Part shown: positions 52,877 to 61,377 of the stretch, in pieces
Numbering within the stretch: position 1 is the first letter of the stretch
Layout: the number at the start of each line of letters is the position of its first letter
From: Pseudobdellovibrionaceae bacterium
GTDB taxonomy: Bacteria; Bdellovibrionota; Bdellovibrionia; Bdellovibrionales; UBA1609
Assembly: GCA_020635055.1 (NCBI GenBank)
Contig: JACKAN010000018.1
Coordinates: 1 to 64,000, forward strand
Length of the DNA stretch: 64,000 nt
Direction: 5' to 3'
Position numbers and translations under genes: made by a program
Notes under the pieces: generated by a model
Told to the model about the DNA's origin: nothing
Databases searched by the model: none
What the model saw: the letters and a program-made list of their open reading frames with translations, nothing else

Positions 52877-53242
52877 ATGTCGAAGATAGATTCAGATGCA
52901 GAAAGAGTTTTTAATGGCTGGTTGGACTTCTTGTTGCCCGACGAAATGACCCCAAAAGAGCTGGAGAGTCTTGCAAAAAAAGCAAAATTAAGTGCAGAGG
53001 CATTGAGAAAGCTAAAAAATCGCAACAGAAGGGGAATGTCTACAGAAACCCTCATTCGACTTGCTCTTTGCAGAGGAGCAACGGCCTCGTCGTTAATATC
53101 TTCTCTGTTACAGGTAGATAAAAAGTCCTCCTTGGACCAATCAGAAATAGAGTGGATTACCTATGGAGCAAGTCTTCCAGCAAAGAAGCGAAAGGAATTT
53201 TTAGATTTTATCAAGTACATGAGATCGACCTGGAATATTTAA
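52877..53242 (+). CDS. Probable small DNA-binding protein
   Basis: The 121-residue protein has a central region LAKKAKLSAEALRKLKNRNR plus GMSTETLIRLALCRGA, which looks like an XRE-type HTH with an atypical C-terminal helix. A helical tail ending WNI follows. AAGGAG sits 6 bases before ATG. It could regulate the truncated divergent gene. No exact family was recognised. Confidence 0.65.
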   Translation: MSKIDSDAERVFNGWLDFLLPDEMTPKELESLAKKAKLSAEALRKLKNRNRRGMSTETLIRLALCRGATASSLISSLLQVDKKSSLDQSEIEWITYGASLPAKKRKEFLDFIKYMRSTWNI

Positions 53243-53258
53243 AAGTTGAAGCTAAGCC

Positions 53259-53999
53259 TCAGAAGGATAAGTCTCCAAATTCTAAATAGAGTTTTTTTCC
53301 TATCTTGTAAATATCGAGTTCGATGGGGCCACTCTCTGTGATTGCAAAGCTTATCGGACTAAATCCTGCCTTAACCGGAGTCTGCTTTTGAAGTTCTGTT
53401 AATTCAACTTCAACGTAGGGTTTGGAGCTTAGCAATTCAAGAAGCATAGGGGATGTTCCTACTTCAACAATATGGTCAAAATCAGGTTTTGCACTAATTA
53501 AGTGTGCTCCAAAGATTTCGTTTACGTCACCAAAATATATATATTTAACTGTTTCTGGATGCGTATTGTTTGGCTCAAACTTTTTAAAATATATGACTTT
53601 TGAGATGTTAACAGTGATGCTTCCCGTAATGGGAGTGCCACCTCTTTCAAAGTGTCCTTGAAAAATATTTGCTTTGAATGCTCTGGGGTTATTTACCATT
53701 TCTGGCAGAACAAATACTTCTGGTACAAGTGTATATACAGTTTCGTTAGGTTTATTCTTTTTTGCTTGGAGGTAAGCTTCTCTATCCTGTTCACTTATCT
53801 CCGCTTCCAGGATGACTTGATAATCATGGGGAGAATGAAACATTGGCAAGTGCGAGAGATAAATTTTTTCATTTCCAAACAGGAGCATCCCATGAACTGA
53901 AGGGGGATCACTGTGATGGTGCATACTTTGTGCTTGGGCATTTATTGCAAAACCAAAAAACAATCCTAGTAGGATAGTTAAGGAATGTAGTGTCTTCAT
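53259..53999 (-). CDS. Exported protein of unknown family, 246 aa
   Basis: The signal peptide is about residues 1-23 (GFAINAQAQS), then a His-rich start (MHHHSDPPSVHGMLLFGNEK) that could bind metal. Conserved-looking HLPMFHSPHDYQVILEAE and EVFVLPEMVNNP follow, with a strand-rich remainder. A longer frame from 54005 starts at TTG; ATG 53999 with AGGAG is preferred. It stands alone. The two His clusters suggest a periplasmic metal-related role, unproven. Confidence 0.65.
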   Translation of the reverse strand: MKTLHSLTILLGLFFGFAINAQAQSMHHHSDPPSVHGMLLFGNEKIYLSHLPMFHSPHDYQVILEAEISEQDREAYLQAKKNKPNETVYTLVPEVFVLPEMVNNPRAFKANIFQGHFERGGTPITGSITVNISKVIYFKKFEPNNTHPETVKYIYFGDVNEIFGAHLISAKPDFDHIVEVGTSPMLLELLSSKPYVEVELTELQKQTPVKAGFSPISFAITESGPIELDIYKIGKKLYLEFGDLSF

Positions 54000-54156
54000 A
54001 ATCAATCTCCTTGTTTAAATTTTTACTCAAGGTCTTTCTCTCACATCAAAAGACTTAAATAAAATTAATAAATGAGATCACCCTATAAGTTTAAATGATG
54101 TCCCAAGATGACACTGTATATATCAAATAATGAAAAATATTGCAGTATAAAGCCTG

Positions 54157-54456
54157 CTAACCCTTCCAGAAAAACGATTCAAGCTCTCTTTTTAAAAATT
54201 TGAGATCAGCTTCCAGTTTCTCAATTTTTCCAAGAATGGCCTTCGGGCTTGCTTGATATCCGGTTAATAACTGGTGAACACTGACACCATAGATTTCAGC
54301 CAATTTTTCGTAGGGCTCGCCTTTAATTGAGCGTCCGTATTCCCAATCCCTATAGGTGCTAACCGAAACCCCAAGAAGTGCGGCGACCTCACGGACTTTT
54401 AAGCCCTTGGCTTCTCTATATTTTTTCAAGCGATGACAAAGGTCTTGGCTCTTCAT
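54157..54456 (-). CDS. XRE-family regulator overlapping a DMT transporter gene
   Basis: The 99-residue protein has an HTH (about 8-62; KVREVAALLGVSVSTYRDWE then YGRSIKGEPYEKLAEIYGVS) followed by a coiled helix (KIEKLEADLKFLKRELESFF). It is paralogous to the product of 58309-58578: both have the STYRDWEYGR core and similar tails. Its first 41 bases lie inside the transporter gene, so translation is coupled and it probably controls that unit. Confidence 0.85.
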   Translation of the reverse strand: MKSQDLCHRLKKYREAKGLKVREVAALLGVSVSTYRDWEYGRSIKGEPYEKLAEIYGVSVHQLLTGYQASPKAILGKIEKLEADLKFLKRELESFFWKG

Positions 54457-55348
54457 CTTTATATCTTTCCTTGAAATGTTGAATAAGGGCTTGAATTGGC
54501 ATGTTTGCTAGTAAAATAAATATGGCCCCTATAAAGAACGATAAGCTTAGCGAGGTTTCCCAAATAATTGAGGAGTACATTGTTGACAAGGCTGGCTCTA
54601 AAGCCATCGCCATTGCGCAAGCAATAGCTGACGTTGTTCGGCTGCCGAAGTAAAATAGAAGGTTAGGTAATAGACCTATAAGTATTGAATACAAACTAAT
54701 AGAGATAGCATTTGATGGGATGACTATCCATTGATAGAAAGTCATCCAGCCTTGGCCTAACGAAGGAAAAAGTAGCACAAGCAATGTTAGTAATGAAAAT
54801 AAGTCGTAGTATAGAGACAGTTGTAACGATGGAACGCCTTGCTTTCTCAATCTGTTTGAAAGGGAGATCCAAGTGGCAATAAATATACTGGCCAAAAGAG
54901 GGTAGACGATGGAAAACCAACTCTTAACCTGAAGATCAAGGTGATCTCTACATACAAAATAAATTCCGATGCTACCGGCTATAACTTTTAGAAAAGAACC
55001 CAATGTTGAGGCATTATTGAAAAATAATGACTGACCTATGACTATCCAAATCGGATACGAGAACATCACAAATGTTACCAGTCCAGGACTTAACCCCTCA
55101 TTAATTCCTTTGAACTCAAAAAATTGCAGCCCTGCCCCGCACACTCCTAGTGCAATCAATGGTAAAATAATTTTTTTTGAAGGTATTCCAAAGGCTCTTG
55201 AATTGACAAACAATGGGAGTTGAATAAAAAAACGAATACCCACATAGGAAATACAAAAATAGCTTAAAGGAATCCCGCTATCTAAGATCACTTTGCTTAT
55301 TGGGTGAACTAAGCCAAATAATATTACGGATGTTAAAATGGCTAACAT
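54416..55348 (-). CDS. EamA/DMT-family transporter
   Basis: The 310-residue protein has about ten membrane helices in two EamA-like halves. The signatures include the N-terminal FGLVHPISKVILDSGIPLSY and the second-half TSAIACAMAMALEPALSTMY. The drug/metabolite transporter family exports small metabolites; the substrate is unknown. It starts 3 bases after the cytochrome reading frame ends, and its tail overlaps the XRE gene. Confidence 0.9.
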   Translation of the reverse strand: MLAILTSVILFGLVHPISKVILDSGIPLSYFCISYVGIRFFIQLPLFVNSRAFGIPSKKIILPLIALGVCGAGLQFFEFKGINEGLSPGLVTFVMFSYPIWIVIGQSLFFNNASTLGSFLKVIAGSIGIYFVCRDHLDLQVKSWFSIVYPLLASIFIATWISLSNRLRKQGVPSLQLSLYYDLFSLLTLLVLLFPSLGQGWMTFYQWIVIPSNAISISLYSILIGLLPNLLFYFGSRTTSAIACAMAMALEPALSTMYSSIIWETSLSLSFFIGAIFILLANMPIQALIQHFKERYKDEEPRPLSSLEKI

Positions 55349-55350
55349 TT

Positions 55351-56091
55351 TTAAAAACCTCTCAAAAATTGCTGGATTTGTTGTTGCTCTTCATCGGTCA
55401 TAGAAAGCCCAAAAGGTGGCATATATCCTCTTTCCAACATAAACTTTATTGTGGGCATATTTTGGCGGGTCAAATAGCCACGAGCAAGAAACCCATTTCC
55501 CTTGTGACATTTCATGCAAGTCTTTACTTCAAGCTTTTCGTTTTCATAAACAGAATGAAGCCTAAATGGCTTAGTCAATTTTTTGTCTATACGTTCATGG
55601 TCAGGATGCGGAATTACTCTGCCGTAAGATTTAATTCTGAAATTCCAATAGGTAATTTTAAGCTTCTCCCAGAGAGTAGTTTTATTAAATGGAGAGCTAT
55701 AGTTTGGTCGAATTACTCTTGGCCCATTGCTGTGACACATGTAGCAAGATACCTTAAATTGGATTTCTTTAAGAGAATCGTTCCATTCTAGTGGGCCAGT
55801 TTCCAGTTGGTAATATCTCGCAGTATGAGGTGTTTTAGCTTTATCTATAACAATGGCTAATCTATCTCATTCACTATCATTAGCGAAAGCACCGTGATGA
55901 CTCTGGTTCATCATCCAAATGTCTTTATCTTTTTTGCTGATCCATTTTATTTTATTGAATACGGGGTTTCCACTAATGGTTTTTGATTCCTCGGACTCAA
56001 TAAAAATGGCTTGGTCATCCTTGGAGAGGATGACCAAAGCCGTACTCACAATAATTAGTGCCAAGGCAATAATTTTATAGACTGGTTTCAT
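55351..56091 (-). pseudogene. Membrane-anchored diheme cytochrome c-like gene with in-frame TGA
   Basis: From ATG 56091 the frame encodes an N-terminal membrane anchor (about 4-22) and continues to GAFANDSE, then TGA at 55867-55869. It goes on in the same frame as DRLAIVIDKAKTPHTARYYQ and VSCYMCHSNGPR (heme motif 1), CMKCHKGNG (heme motif 2) and the cytochrome-like end YMPPFGLSMTDEEQQQIQQF. The 246-codon frame is otherwise perfect. A Trp codon (TGG) mutated to TGA is the simplest cause. Confidence 0.8.
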
Positions 56092-56461
56092 AGCAAGAAA
56101 ACATTGTTGTTTTATCTGACACAACAAGCTTCGCTGTGATTGTTGGGCTAGAATCGTAATCACAAGAACCTCGTCCACAAACTTTTGGTTGCTGAATAAT
56201 GGTTAATGAATCATCAGGGTTATAAAATTCAATCACTTTCTTTTTTAAGAGTGAACCCTCGTCCAACACAAGATTTCCATGCAGAATTTTGGTTTCTTGC
56301 GTATCAAGAACAACCATTGTATCAGTTCCCAATCGTGTATATGCTTTTTCATGAACTTCCATTGCTGGATTTCCATCGAAGGCTTTGCATAGATAATCTG
56401 CTTGAGCCATACCCCCGATCATCATAGTTGCCATTATGGCAATAAGTTTAATTGATTTCAT
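56075..56461 (-). CDS. Small exported protein, 128 aa
   Basis: The signal peptide is about residues 1-21 (GGMAQADYLC). There are four to five cysteines in the mature part (DYLCKAF, KVCGRGSCDYD, FSCYE), likely disulfide-bonded in the periplasm. It overlaps the cytochrome-like gene by 17 bases, so the two are an operon. No family was recognised; a role near electron transfer is guessed from the neighbour. Confidence 0.7.
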   Translation of the reverse strand: MKSIKLIAIMATMMIGGMAQADYLCKAFDGNPAMEVHEKAYTRLGTDTMVVLDTQETKILHGNLVLDEGSLLKKKVIEFYNPDDSLTIIQQPKVCGRGSCDYDSSPTITAKLVVSDKTTMFSCYETSL

Positions 56462-56569
56462 AGTTTCTTTCTCCTTATGTGTGGTTAATTCCTTTGAGAA
56501 AAATACCCGAAATATAGAATTTAGAAAAATTGATTGATTTAATATGCCTATCGGTTTATCTAATGGCTT

Positions 56570-57424
56570 ATGAGTTTATCATCGCTATATTTAGATGCTT
56601 TTATGGCTGTAGCCAAAGCTGAGAGCTTTTCAAAAGCTGCTGAAAATCTTCATATTACTCAATCGGCTCTATCCCAGAGAATAAAGAATTTAGAAAGTGA
56701 GCTTGGCCTTACCTTCTTTCTGAGGACTCCGAGCGGAGCTAAAATTACAGAACAGGGACAGAGGCTTTTGAGGTTTTGCCAAACAAGAAATTCTCTTGAG
56801 AGTGAGCTAATAGATGACTTATCTGCGAATAAGAGCCGTGAATTAACAGGTATTGTGAGAATTGGTGCCTACTCCTCAGTGCTTCGCTCTGTGGTAATGC
56901 CAGCCCTAGCACCTCTACTGCAAAAACACCCTCATGTTCTATGTGAATTTATATGTAACCAAATGGACGCATTACCCTTAATGATGAATCGTGCAGAAGT
57001 TGATTTAATTATCTTAGATCATCGTATTGAAAGGGCTGGTGTAGAAATCGAATTGCTTGGCAGGGAGCGTTTTGTTGTCATTGAAGGACGAAAGCAGTTC
57101 AGCCGAGATGACATTTTTTTAGATAATGACACAAAAGATATAGCCACAGAAAATTTTTTCAGGTCTCAAAAGAAAAAACCGCCAAAATATAGGCGGTCTT
57201 ACTTTGACGATTGCTACGGAATTATTGATGGTGTCCGCATGGGCTTAGGGAAGGCTGTCATGTCGGAACATTTGGTAAAGAAAGATGCATCAATTAATAT
57301 TTCTAAAGGTTACAAGCCTTTTGATTTAGAAGTTTGTCTCCATTACCATGCTCAACCATTTTACTCCAAGCTTCATCAGACTGTAGTGGATGAGTTAAAG
57401 AAAAGTTCTTCAAAGTTTTTGTAA
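56570..57424 (+). CDS. LysR-type transcriptional regulator
   Basis: The 284-residue protein has an N-terminal winged HTH (about 3-62; FSKAAENLHITQSALSQRIK then NLESELGLTFF) and an effector-binding domain with GIVRIGAYSSVLRSVVMPAL. Divergent from the secreted protein/cytochrome/transporter/XRE unit, it is a good candidate for its regulator. GATGGVRMGLGK-type sequence near the end (IIDGVRMGLGKAV) is typical of the family. Confidence 0.95.
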   Translation: MSLSSLYLDAFMAVAKAESFSKAAENLHITQSALSQRIKNLESELGLTFFLRTPSGAKITEQGQRLLRFCQTRNSLESELIDDLSANKSRELTGIVRIGAYSSVLRSVVMPALAPLLQKHPHVLCEFICNQMDALPLMMNRAEVDLIILDHRIERAGVEIELLGRERFVVIEGRKQFSRDDIFLDNDTKDIATENFFRSQKKKPPKYRRSYFDDCYGIIDGVRMGLGKAVMSEHLVKKDASINISKGYKPFDLEVCLHYHAQPFYSKLHQTVVDELKKSSSKFL

Positions 57425-57446
57425 GATAATTTATTTTTCTTTAAAT

Positions 57447-57791
57447 TTAAAAACCCCATCCTTTGTACTCACAGGAGAATTTATAAATATTCTCCGCTAT
57501 ACTGAAAATAACTTCGTTACCTTTCCAGCTATATCTTTTTCCATCTACAGAAACACCGACCGATATAAGTTTTCCACAGTAGCCACCACCTTGATATGAA
57601 AATGAACCCGAAATCTCATGACCGTCTAAATTTCCAATATGAAATCCTTGCTCAAGAAAGTCATCGAAGTAACTAACTGTTTGGGTTTCATGAATATTTG
57701 GTCCAATGAGAGTGCAAGTGCCGACACAATGCGGTCTTGCATAAGCACTTAATGTTGAGCATGCGATTAATGCAAAAATTAGGTATTTCAT
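57447..57791 (-). CDS. Small exported protein, 114 aa
   Basis: The signal peptide is about residues 1-18 (STLSAYARPHC). The mature part has HCVGTCTL, GSFSYQGGGYCGKLI and KFSCEY: four cysteines, probably two disulfides in a small beta fold. It follows the 132-residue exported protein by 24 bases. The pattern Y-x-G-x(2-3)-C-x-G/E is shared with that protein (EYHYRGNCHGEI), so they may be distant paralogues. Confidence 0.65.
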   Translation of the reverse strand: MKYLIFALIACSTLSAYARPHCVGTCTLIGPNIHETQTVSYFDDFLEQGFHIGNLDGHEISGSFSYQGGGYCGKLISVGVSVDGKRYSWKGNEVIFSIAENIYKFSCEYKGWGF

Positions 57792-57815
57792 TTTTAGTTT
57801 CCCCCTCTTTATTAT

Positions 57816-58214
57816 TTAGTCGATTACGATTTTAAACACAGTTTCAACATCATACACGGATCGTAAAAGAAAATATTCTGAATCAGTTGGACGTAAATGC
57901 AGAACTTCTTTAGGTTCTGGATTTGATCCAAAGTACGAAGTAAAAGTCACAATAATTTCACCGTGGCAGTTTCCTCGATAGTGATACTCACCCCCAGGAT
58001 GGCCATCTAAAGCACTTCCATATCCTGCTGTTAAATCACTGGAGTCGCCAAAAGTAAGATAAATAGGATATTCTGGGTTTGGACTATTCTCCAAAACATA
58101 AGTTCGCCCTGAGACTTCCGATTCAGCTACTCCATGAGGAATACAGGCTGCATTTGCTTTCAGGCTAGGAGCCATATACATAAATAAGGTTGTTATCAAT
58201 AATAGTGCTTTCAT
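57816..58214 (-). CDS. Small exported protein, 132 aa
   Basis: The signal peptide is about residues 1-22 (LKANAACIPHG). The mature part is beta-rich, with AACIPHG and EYHYRGNCHGEIIVTF giving one likely disulfide. No family was recognised. It is probably co-transcribed with 57447-57791, and lies downstream of the OYE/HTH unit on the same strand after 94 bases. Confidence 0.65.
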   Translation of the reverse strand: MKALLLITTLFMYMAPSLKANAACIPHGVAESEVSGRTYVLENSPNPEYPIYLTFGDSSDLTAGYGSALDGHPGGEYHYRGNCHGEIIVTFTSYFGSNPEPKEVLHLRPTDSEYFLLRSVYDVETVFKIVID

Positions 58215-58308
58215 TTTTTTCTCCCAATTTTAAATTTATTTCCATTAACATCAGTTTTTAAAAATATCCAATTTAAAGCGACAAACCGACTTGAAAAGTG
58301 GTTTGCCA

Positions 58309-58578
58309 CTAACAATCTTTAAGTTTTTTTAATGCCTCCTCGATCAAGCTAATTGCTTCCAATAACTGTCCTCGATTCTTTGGGCTAATTTCACCCACAA
58401 GATCAGAAAGAGAAATTGACAGAACCTCCGCTATCTTTGTCGCATGTGATACTGGGATTTTTCTCCCATATTCCCAATCTCGATAAGTCGAAGCCGACAC
58501 ACCAATTTTTTGAGCTGTTTCTTTCATGGTCATGCCACGGGTTTCTCGTACTTTTTTCATTTTCTTAGCTATGTTCAT
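58309..58578 (-). CDS. XRE-family regulator coupled to an Old Yellow Enzyme gene
   Basis: The 89-residue protein has an HTH TMKETAQKIGVSASTYRDWE followed by YGRKIPVSHATKIAEVLSIS and a short helical tail. It is a paralogue of the 54157-54456 product. The frame extends to 58629, but ATG 58578 overlaps the TGA stop of the oxidoreductase gene as ATGA, the expected coupled start. Confidence 0.85.
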   Translation of the reverse strand: MNIAKKMKKVRETRGMTMKETAQKIGVSASTYRDWEYGRKIPVSHATKIAEVLSISLSDLVGEISPKNRGQLLEAISLIEEALKKLKDC

Positions 58579-59606
58579 AGAGCTGCGTTTGCCACATAGG
58601 ACAAGCCCTCCAAGTTTATTTCCTTCCATAAGCTTGGTTCTTTAAGAATGGCTCTGCCAACAGCTGCAAAATCCACTTTCTGCTCAAGAAGAATTTCGTC
58701 TATGAAACTTCCTTCTTGAATGCCTCCCACACCAATCACGGGTATGGTTATGGCTTGTTTGATTTGGGCTGCATCTGAAACTAAGTAGCCTTGACCATTA
58801 ATTCCCCTGGGCCTTCTCCAACCTCCGATTCCAGAGGAAATGTCAATAAGATCAATTCCAATATTTTCTAGCTTCTGTGCCACCCATCTCATATCCGTTG
58901 GCTGCAAGCCTTGAGCAAAATGATCTTGTGCGGGCATTCTTGCTGCGACAAGTAGATTAGGAAACAATTGCTTTATCTGAGATACTATTTGAAGAAGTAA
59001 ATTCGATCTTCCAATAATATCACCGCCAAACTCATCATCTCGATGATTTGTAATTGGGGATAGCCATTGGTTAAGCCCATAGCCATGCGCTGCATGAAGC
59101 TCAACAATATCAAAGCCAGCAATTTCTGCTCGCCTTGCAGCTTGAATATACCAACCAATCATCTCTTCGATTCCATTTGCACTCATTTTCTTGGGTGTCT
59201 CAAGTTCCTGACCTTTGACTGGAATAGGAATGGAACTTGGACCCAATAAGGGTAAGCCAGTCAATGCAGAGCTGGTTTTTCCGCCAACATGAACAATTTG
59301 AAGGCCAGCAAGTGCTCCACTTTTATGAATGGCATGAGAAATTTCGCTTAAACCAGCAATTTTGGAGTCGTCATCTACTGCAAGTTGATTCGGCTCTCCT
59401 TTTTTACCACTTTGATGAATATAGGTGTACTCGGCAAATATTATTCCAGCCCCACTATTAGAAAGTTCCTCATAGTGTTGAATCGTTTTTTTAGTCACAA
59501 AACCAAGAGTATCGGCAGTTTGAGACGCCATTGGAGGCACTACGACACGATTCTTTGCAGTTTTGCCATTCTTAAATTTATAGTCTGTCCATCTATTTGG
59601 CTTCAT
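58575..59606 (-). CDS. NADH:flavin oxidoreductase, Old Yellow Enzyme family
   Basis: The 343-residue FMN-dependent TIM-barrel enzyme has NRVVVPPMASQTAD at the FMN site and IVHVGGKT. The hallmark ELHAAHGYGLNQWLSPITNHRDDEFGG carries the substrate-binding His pair. VIGVGG and FAAVGRAILKEP form the phosphate site. It should reduce activated alkenes using NAD(P)H. It is divergent from the LysR gene at 59687 across an 80-base gap with a perfect palindrome, so it is probably controlled by that LysR. Confidence 0.95.
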   Translation of the reverse strand: MKPNRWTDYKFKNGKTAKNRVVVPPMASQTADTLGFVTKKTIQHYEELSNSGAGIIFAEYTYIHQSGKKGEPNQLAVDDDSKIAGLSEISHAIHKSGALAGLQIVHVGGKTSSALTGLPLLGPSSIPIPVKGQELETPKKMSANGIEEMIGWYIQAARRAEIAGFDIVELHAAHGYGLNQWLSPITNHRDDEFGGDIIGRSNLLLQIVSQIKQLFPNLLVAARMPAQDHFAQGLQPTDMRWVAQKLENIGIDLIDISSGIGGWRRPRGINGQGYLVSDAAQIKQAITIPVIGVGGIQEGSFIDEILLEQKVDFAAVGRAILKEPSLWKEINLEGLSYVANAAL

Positions 59607-59664
59607 ATTGGCCTCCCATCTAAAAACTCTTGTAGCCTAAAAAATGATGTTGAAAAAGAAATGA

Positions 59665-59686
59665 AATCGAAATATATATTTCGATT
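59665..59686. promoter_or_regulatory. Perfect 22-base palindrome between OYE and LysR genes
   Basis: The half-site AATCGAAATAT (59665-59675) is followed by its exact reverse complement, ending directly before ATG 59687. It contains the T-N11-A feature of LysR boxes, so LysR autoregulation and control of the OYE gene are likely. Confidence 0.75.
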
Positions 59687-60562
59687 ATGGAAATGTTTGA
59701 GTTAAAATATTTTTTGGCAGTGGCTCAAGTCGAAAATGTTAATCGAGCCGCAGAAAACATTCATGTATCTGCGGGATCATTGAGTAAGGCAGTATCTAGG
59801 CTTGAAACAGAGCTTGGAACACCACTGTTTTTTAAGGCTGGGCGTGGCATTCGTCTTACACCAGAAGGTAGACACCTTAAAAAACGAGCCGCAGATATTG
59901 TTGCTCTTGAGGAAGATGTGAAACTTGAGTTGCAAGGGCCGGATGTTGGAAGCGTCAATATATACATTTCCTCTGAAGAAATTTTACAAACATCTTACGG
60001 CATTCAAATAGCAAAAAAAATTGACGATCTTATCCCAAATGCGAGGGTTCAATTTTTGATTCGCCCTGAATCTATAGCTATCCAACAGGTTCTTGATGGC
60101 GAAGCTCATTTAGCAATTGTTACCCATGAACCTCCAAAAAATGTTGTGTCAAAAATTATCGCAAAAGTTGACTTTAAGACCTGTGCCTCTCCATTACATC
60201 CTCTTTTAAAGAGCAGGGCTCACAATAGGAAAATTCCAATTGATGAAGTTCTAAAATATCCTTTTGTCGCTCCCGATACCGCAATTTTAGGAAAGATTGC
60301 AAAGTCAGATAGTATCGACGGTTGGAGAGACGATAAATTTCCGAGGAAAATTAAATACAAAGTATGCGGGTTAAAATTAATGGAGAACCTTATCAAAGAT
60401 GGCTTGGCTCTCGCTTATTTGCCAGAATACTTTGTAGAATCGAGTGGGCTTAAGACTTTAAATGTTACTGGATGTCCGTATTCTTGTAGTCAATCAGTTA
60501 AGGTTTTAGCGAAAGACCCTACGGCTTTGAGTTGGTTGAATAAGCTTTGGGATCAAATTTAG
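59687..60562 (+). CDS. LysR-type transcriptional regulator
   Basis: The 291-residue protein has a winged HTH (VNRAAENIHVSAGSLSKAVS then RLETELGTPLFF, about 17-60) and an effector domain ending LALAYLPEYFVESSGL and NVTGCPYSCSQ. Its C-terminal third is strongly similar to the remnant at 35390-35716. No ribosome site separates the palindrome from ATG 59687; the internal ATG at codon 3 does not help. It is likely autoregulated. Confidence 0.95.
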   Translation: MEMFELKYFLAVAQVENVNRAAENIHVSAGSLSKAVSRLETELGTPLFFKAGRGIRLTPEGRHLKKRAADIVALEEDVKLELQGPDVGSVNIYISSEEILQTSYGIQIAKKIDDLIPNARVQFLIRPESIAIQQVLDGEAHLAIVTHEPPKNVVSKIIAKVDFKTCASPLHPLLKSRAHNRKIPIDEVLKYPFVAPDTAILGKIAKSDSIDGWRDDKFPRKIKYKVCGLKLMENLIKDGLALAYLPEYFVESSGLKTLNVTGCPYSCSQSVKVLAKDPTALSWLNKLWDQI

Positions 60563-60729
60563 GGCTTATAATCCGTCAACTTATTTGAATAAGCCTGATA
60601 GCTCGTTAGCCCCTTTTTGTGGGCATTGACCGCTCTCTCGGCCATCTTTTTTACGGAAAAGCCATTTTGAATAAGAGCCAAAAGAGCTAATACAATCAAT
60701 CCTTTCATTAAATCATTTATCAGAGACAT
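60559..60729 (-). CDS. Small membrane protein, 56 aa
   Basis: The protein starts MSLINDLMKGLIVLALLALI, one membrane helix. A basic, helical tail KKMAERAVNAHKKGLTSYQA follows. GGAGG is 4 bases before ATG 60729. The frame overlaps the LysR stop by 4 bases (convergent). The good ribosome site and clear helix argue for a real gene. It is in line with the antitoxin gene (31 bases upstream), so it may be part of that transcript. Confidence 0.7.
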   Translation of the reverse strand: MSLINDLMKGLIVLALLALIQNGFSVKKMAERAVNAHKKGLTSYQAYSNKLTDYKP

Positions 60730-60760
60730 ATTTCCTCCTATTTCCAGTTATTTCAACGAT

Positions 60761-61060
60761 TCAAGCCACATCTTCCACCTGTATTTTTACTCGAAGGTGG
60801 AAGGGGGCTAAGTAGTTATTAAGAGTTTCTATTTTTGGAATATCATCTTGTGACAGCATCCTGGAAATACTGTGTCTGTGTATTCCTGATATTTCAGAAA
60901 ACTCCTTAATTCCCATGCAGGAAATTGTTCTTTTTAATGCATCAATAAGATTTAAGCTGTCTTCTCCTTCCATTGAGGAAAGCAAAAATTCTTTTGCCAT
61001 CTCTGGGTTTTGAAGTTGCTCAGATAAATATGCGTCAAAAGACTCTGTTCTATAAGGCAT
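60761..61060 (-). CDS. HI1420-type HTH antitoxin
   Basis: The 99-residue protein begins MPYRTESFDAYLSEQLQNPE. The later stretch GIKEFSEISGIHRHSISRML has the HTH, and FHLRVKIQVED ends it. This is the layout of addiction-module antidote proteins paired with HI1419-type toxins. It overlaps the toxin gene by 11 bases, toxin first. It should bind the toxin and the promoter at 61378-61406. Confidence 0.85.
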   Translation of the reverse strand: MPYRTESFDAYLSEQLQNPEMAKEFLLSSMEGEDSLNLIDALKRTISCMGIKEFSEISGIHRHSISRMLSQDDIPKIETLNNYLAPFHLRVKIQVEDVA

Positions 61061-61364
61061 ACTCGCTCCAATATTTTCTAGCTTTCAAAATATCCCTTTT
61101 TTGAGTTGATTTATCGCCACCGAGTAAAACGAGAATTATAGAATTATCAGTTTCACCAAAGTACACTCGATAGCCAGGGCCGTAATCAATTTTAATCTCA
61201 AAAAGCTTATCTCCTAGTGCTTTAATATTCTTTTTTGAGCCACCGTAAGCGGCTCTGTCTACATAAACTAAAATTTTAATTCTATCCTTTGGCGAGAGTC
61301 CATCTGCCCATTCCCTGAAAGGGACTCTGCCATTGGGTAGCTGTAACATTTTAATCGTTTTCAA
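61050..61364 (-). CDS. HI1419-type (RelE-superfamily) toxin
   Basis: The product has about 104 residues from TTG 61364, with GGAGG 5 bases upstream. It shows the killer-protein pattern FREWADGLSPKDRIKILVYVDR, LGDKLFEIKIDYGPGYRVYF and ILVLLGGDKSTQKRDILKA. It probably acts on translation as an mRNA interferase. A longer frame from 61388 starts inside the promoter -10 region and is unlikely. It forms a toxin-antitoxin pair with 60761-61060. Confidence 0.85.
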   Translation of the reverse strand: MKTIKMLQLPNGRVPFREWADGLSPKDRIKILVYVDRAAYGGSKKNIKALGDKLFEIKIDYGPGYRVYFGETDNSIILVLLGGDKSTQKRDILKARKYWSEYAL

Positions 61365-61377
61365 TGTTACCTCCGTA

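Noticed and set aside
55351..56091. Selenocysteine recoding of the TGA in the cytochrome-like gene
   Set aside because: The position is not next to a redox motif, TGA serves as a normal stop for neighbours (e.g. the ATGA overlaps), and no SECIS-like hairpin was evident just after it; a Trp codon mutation is simpler.
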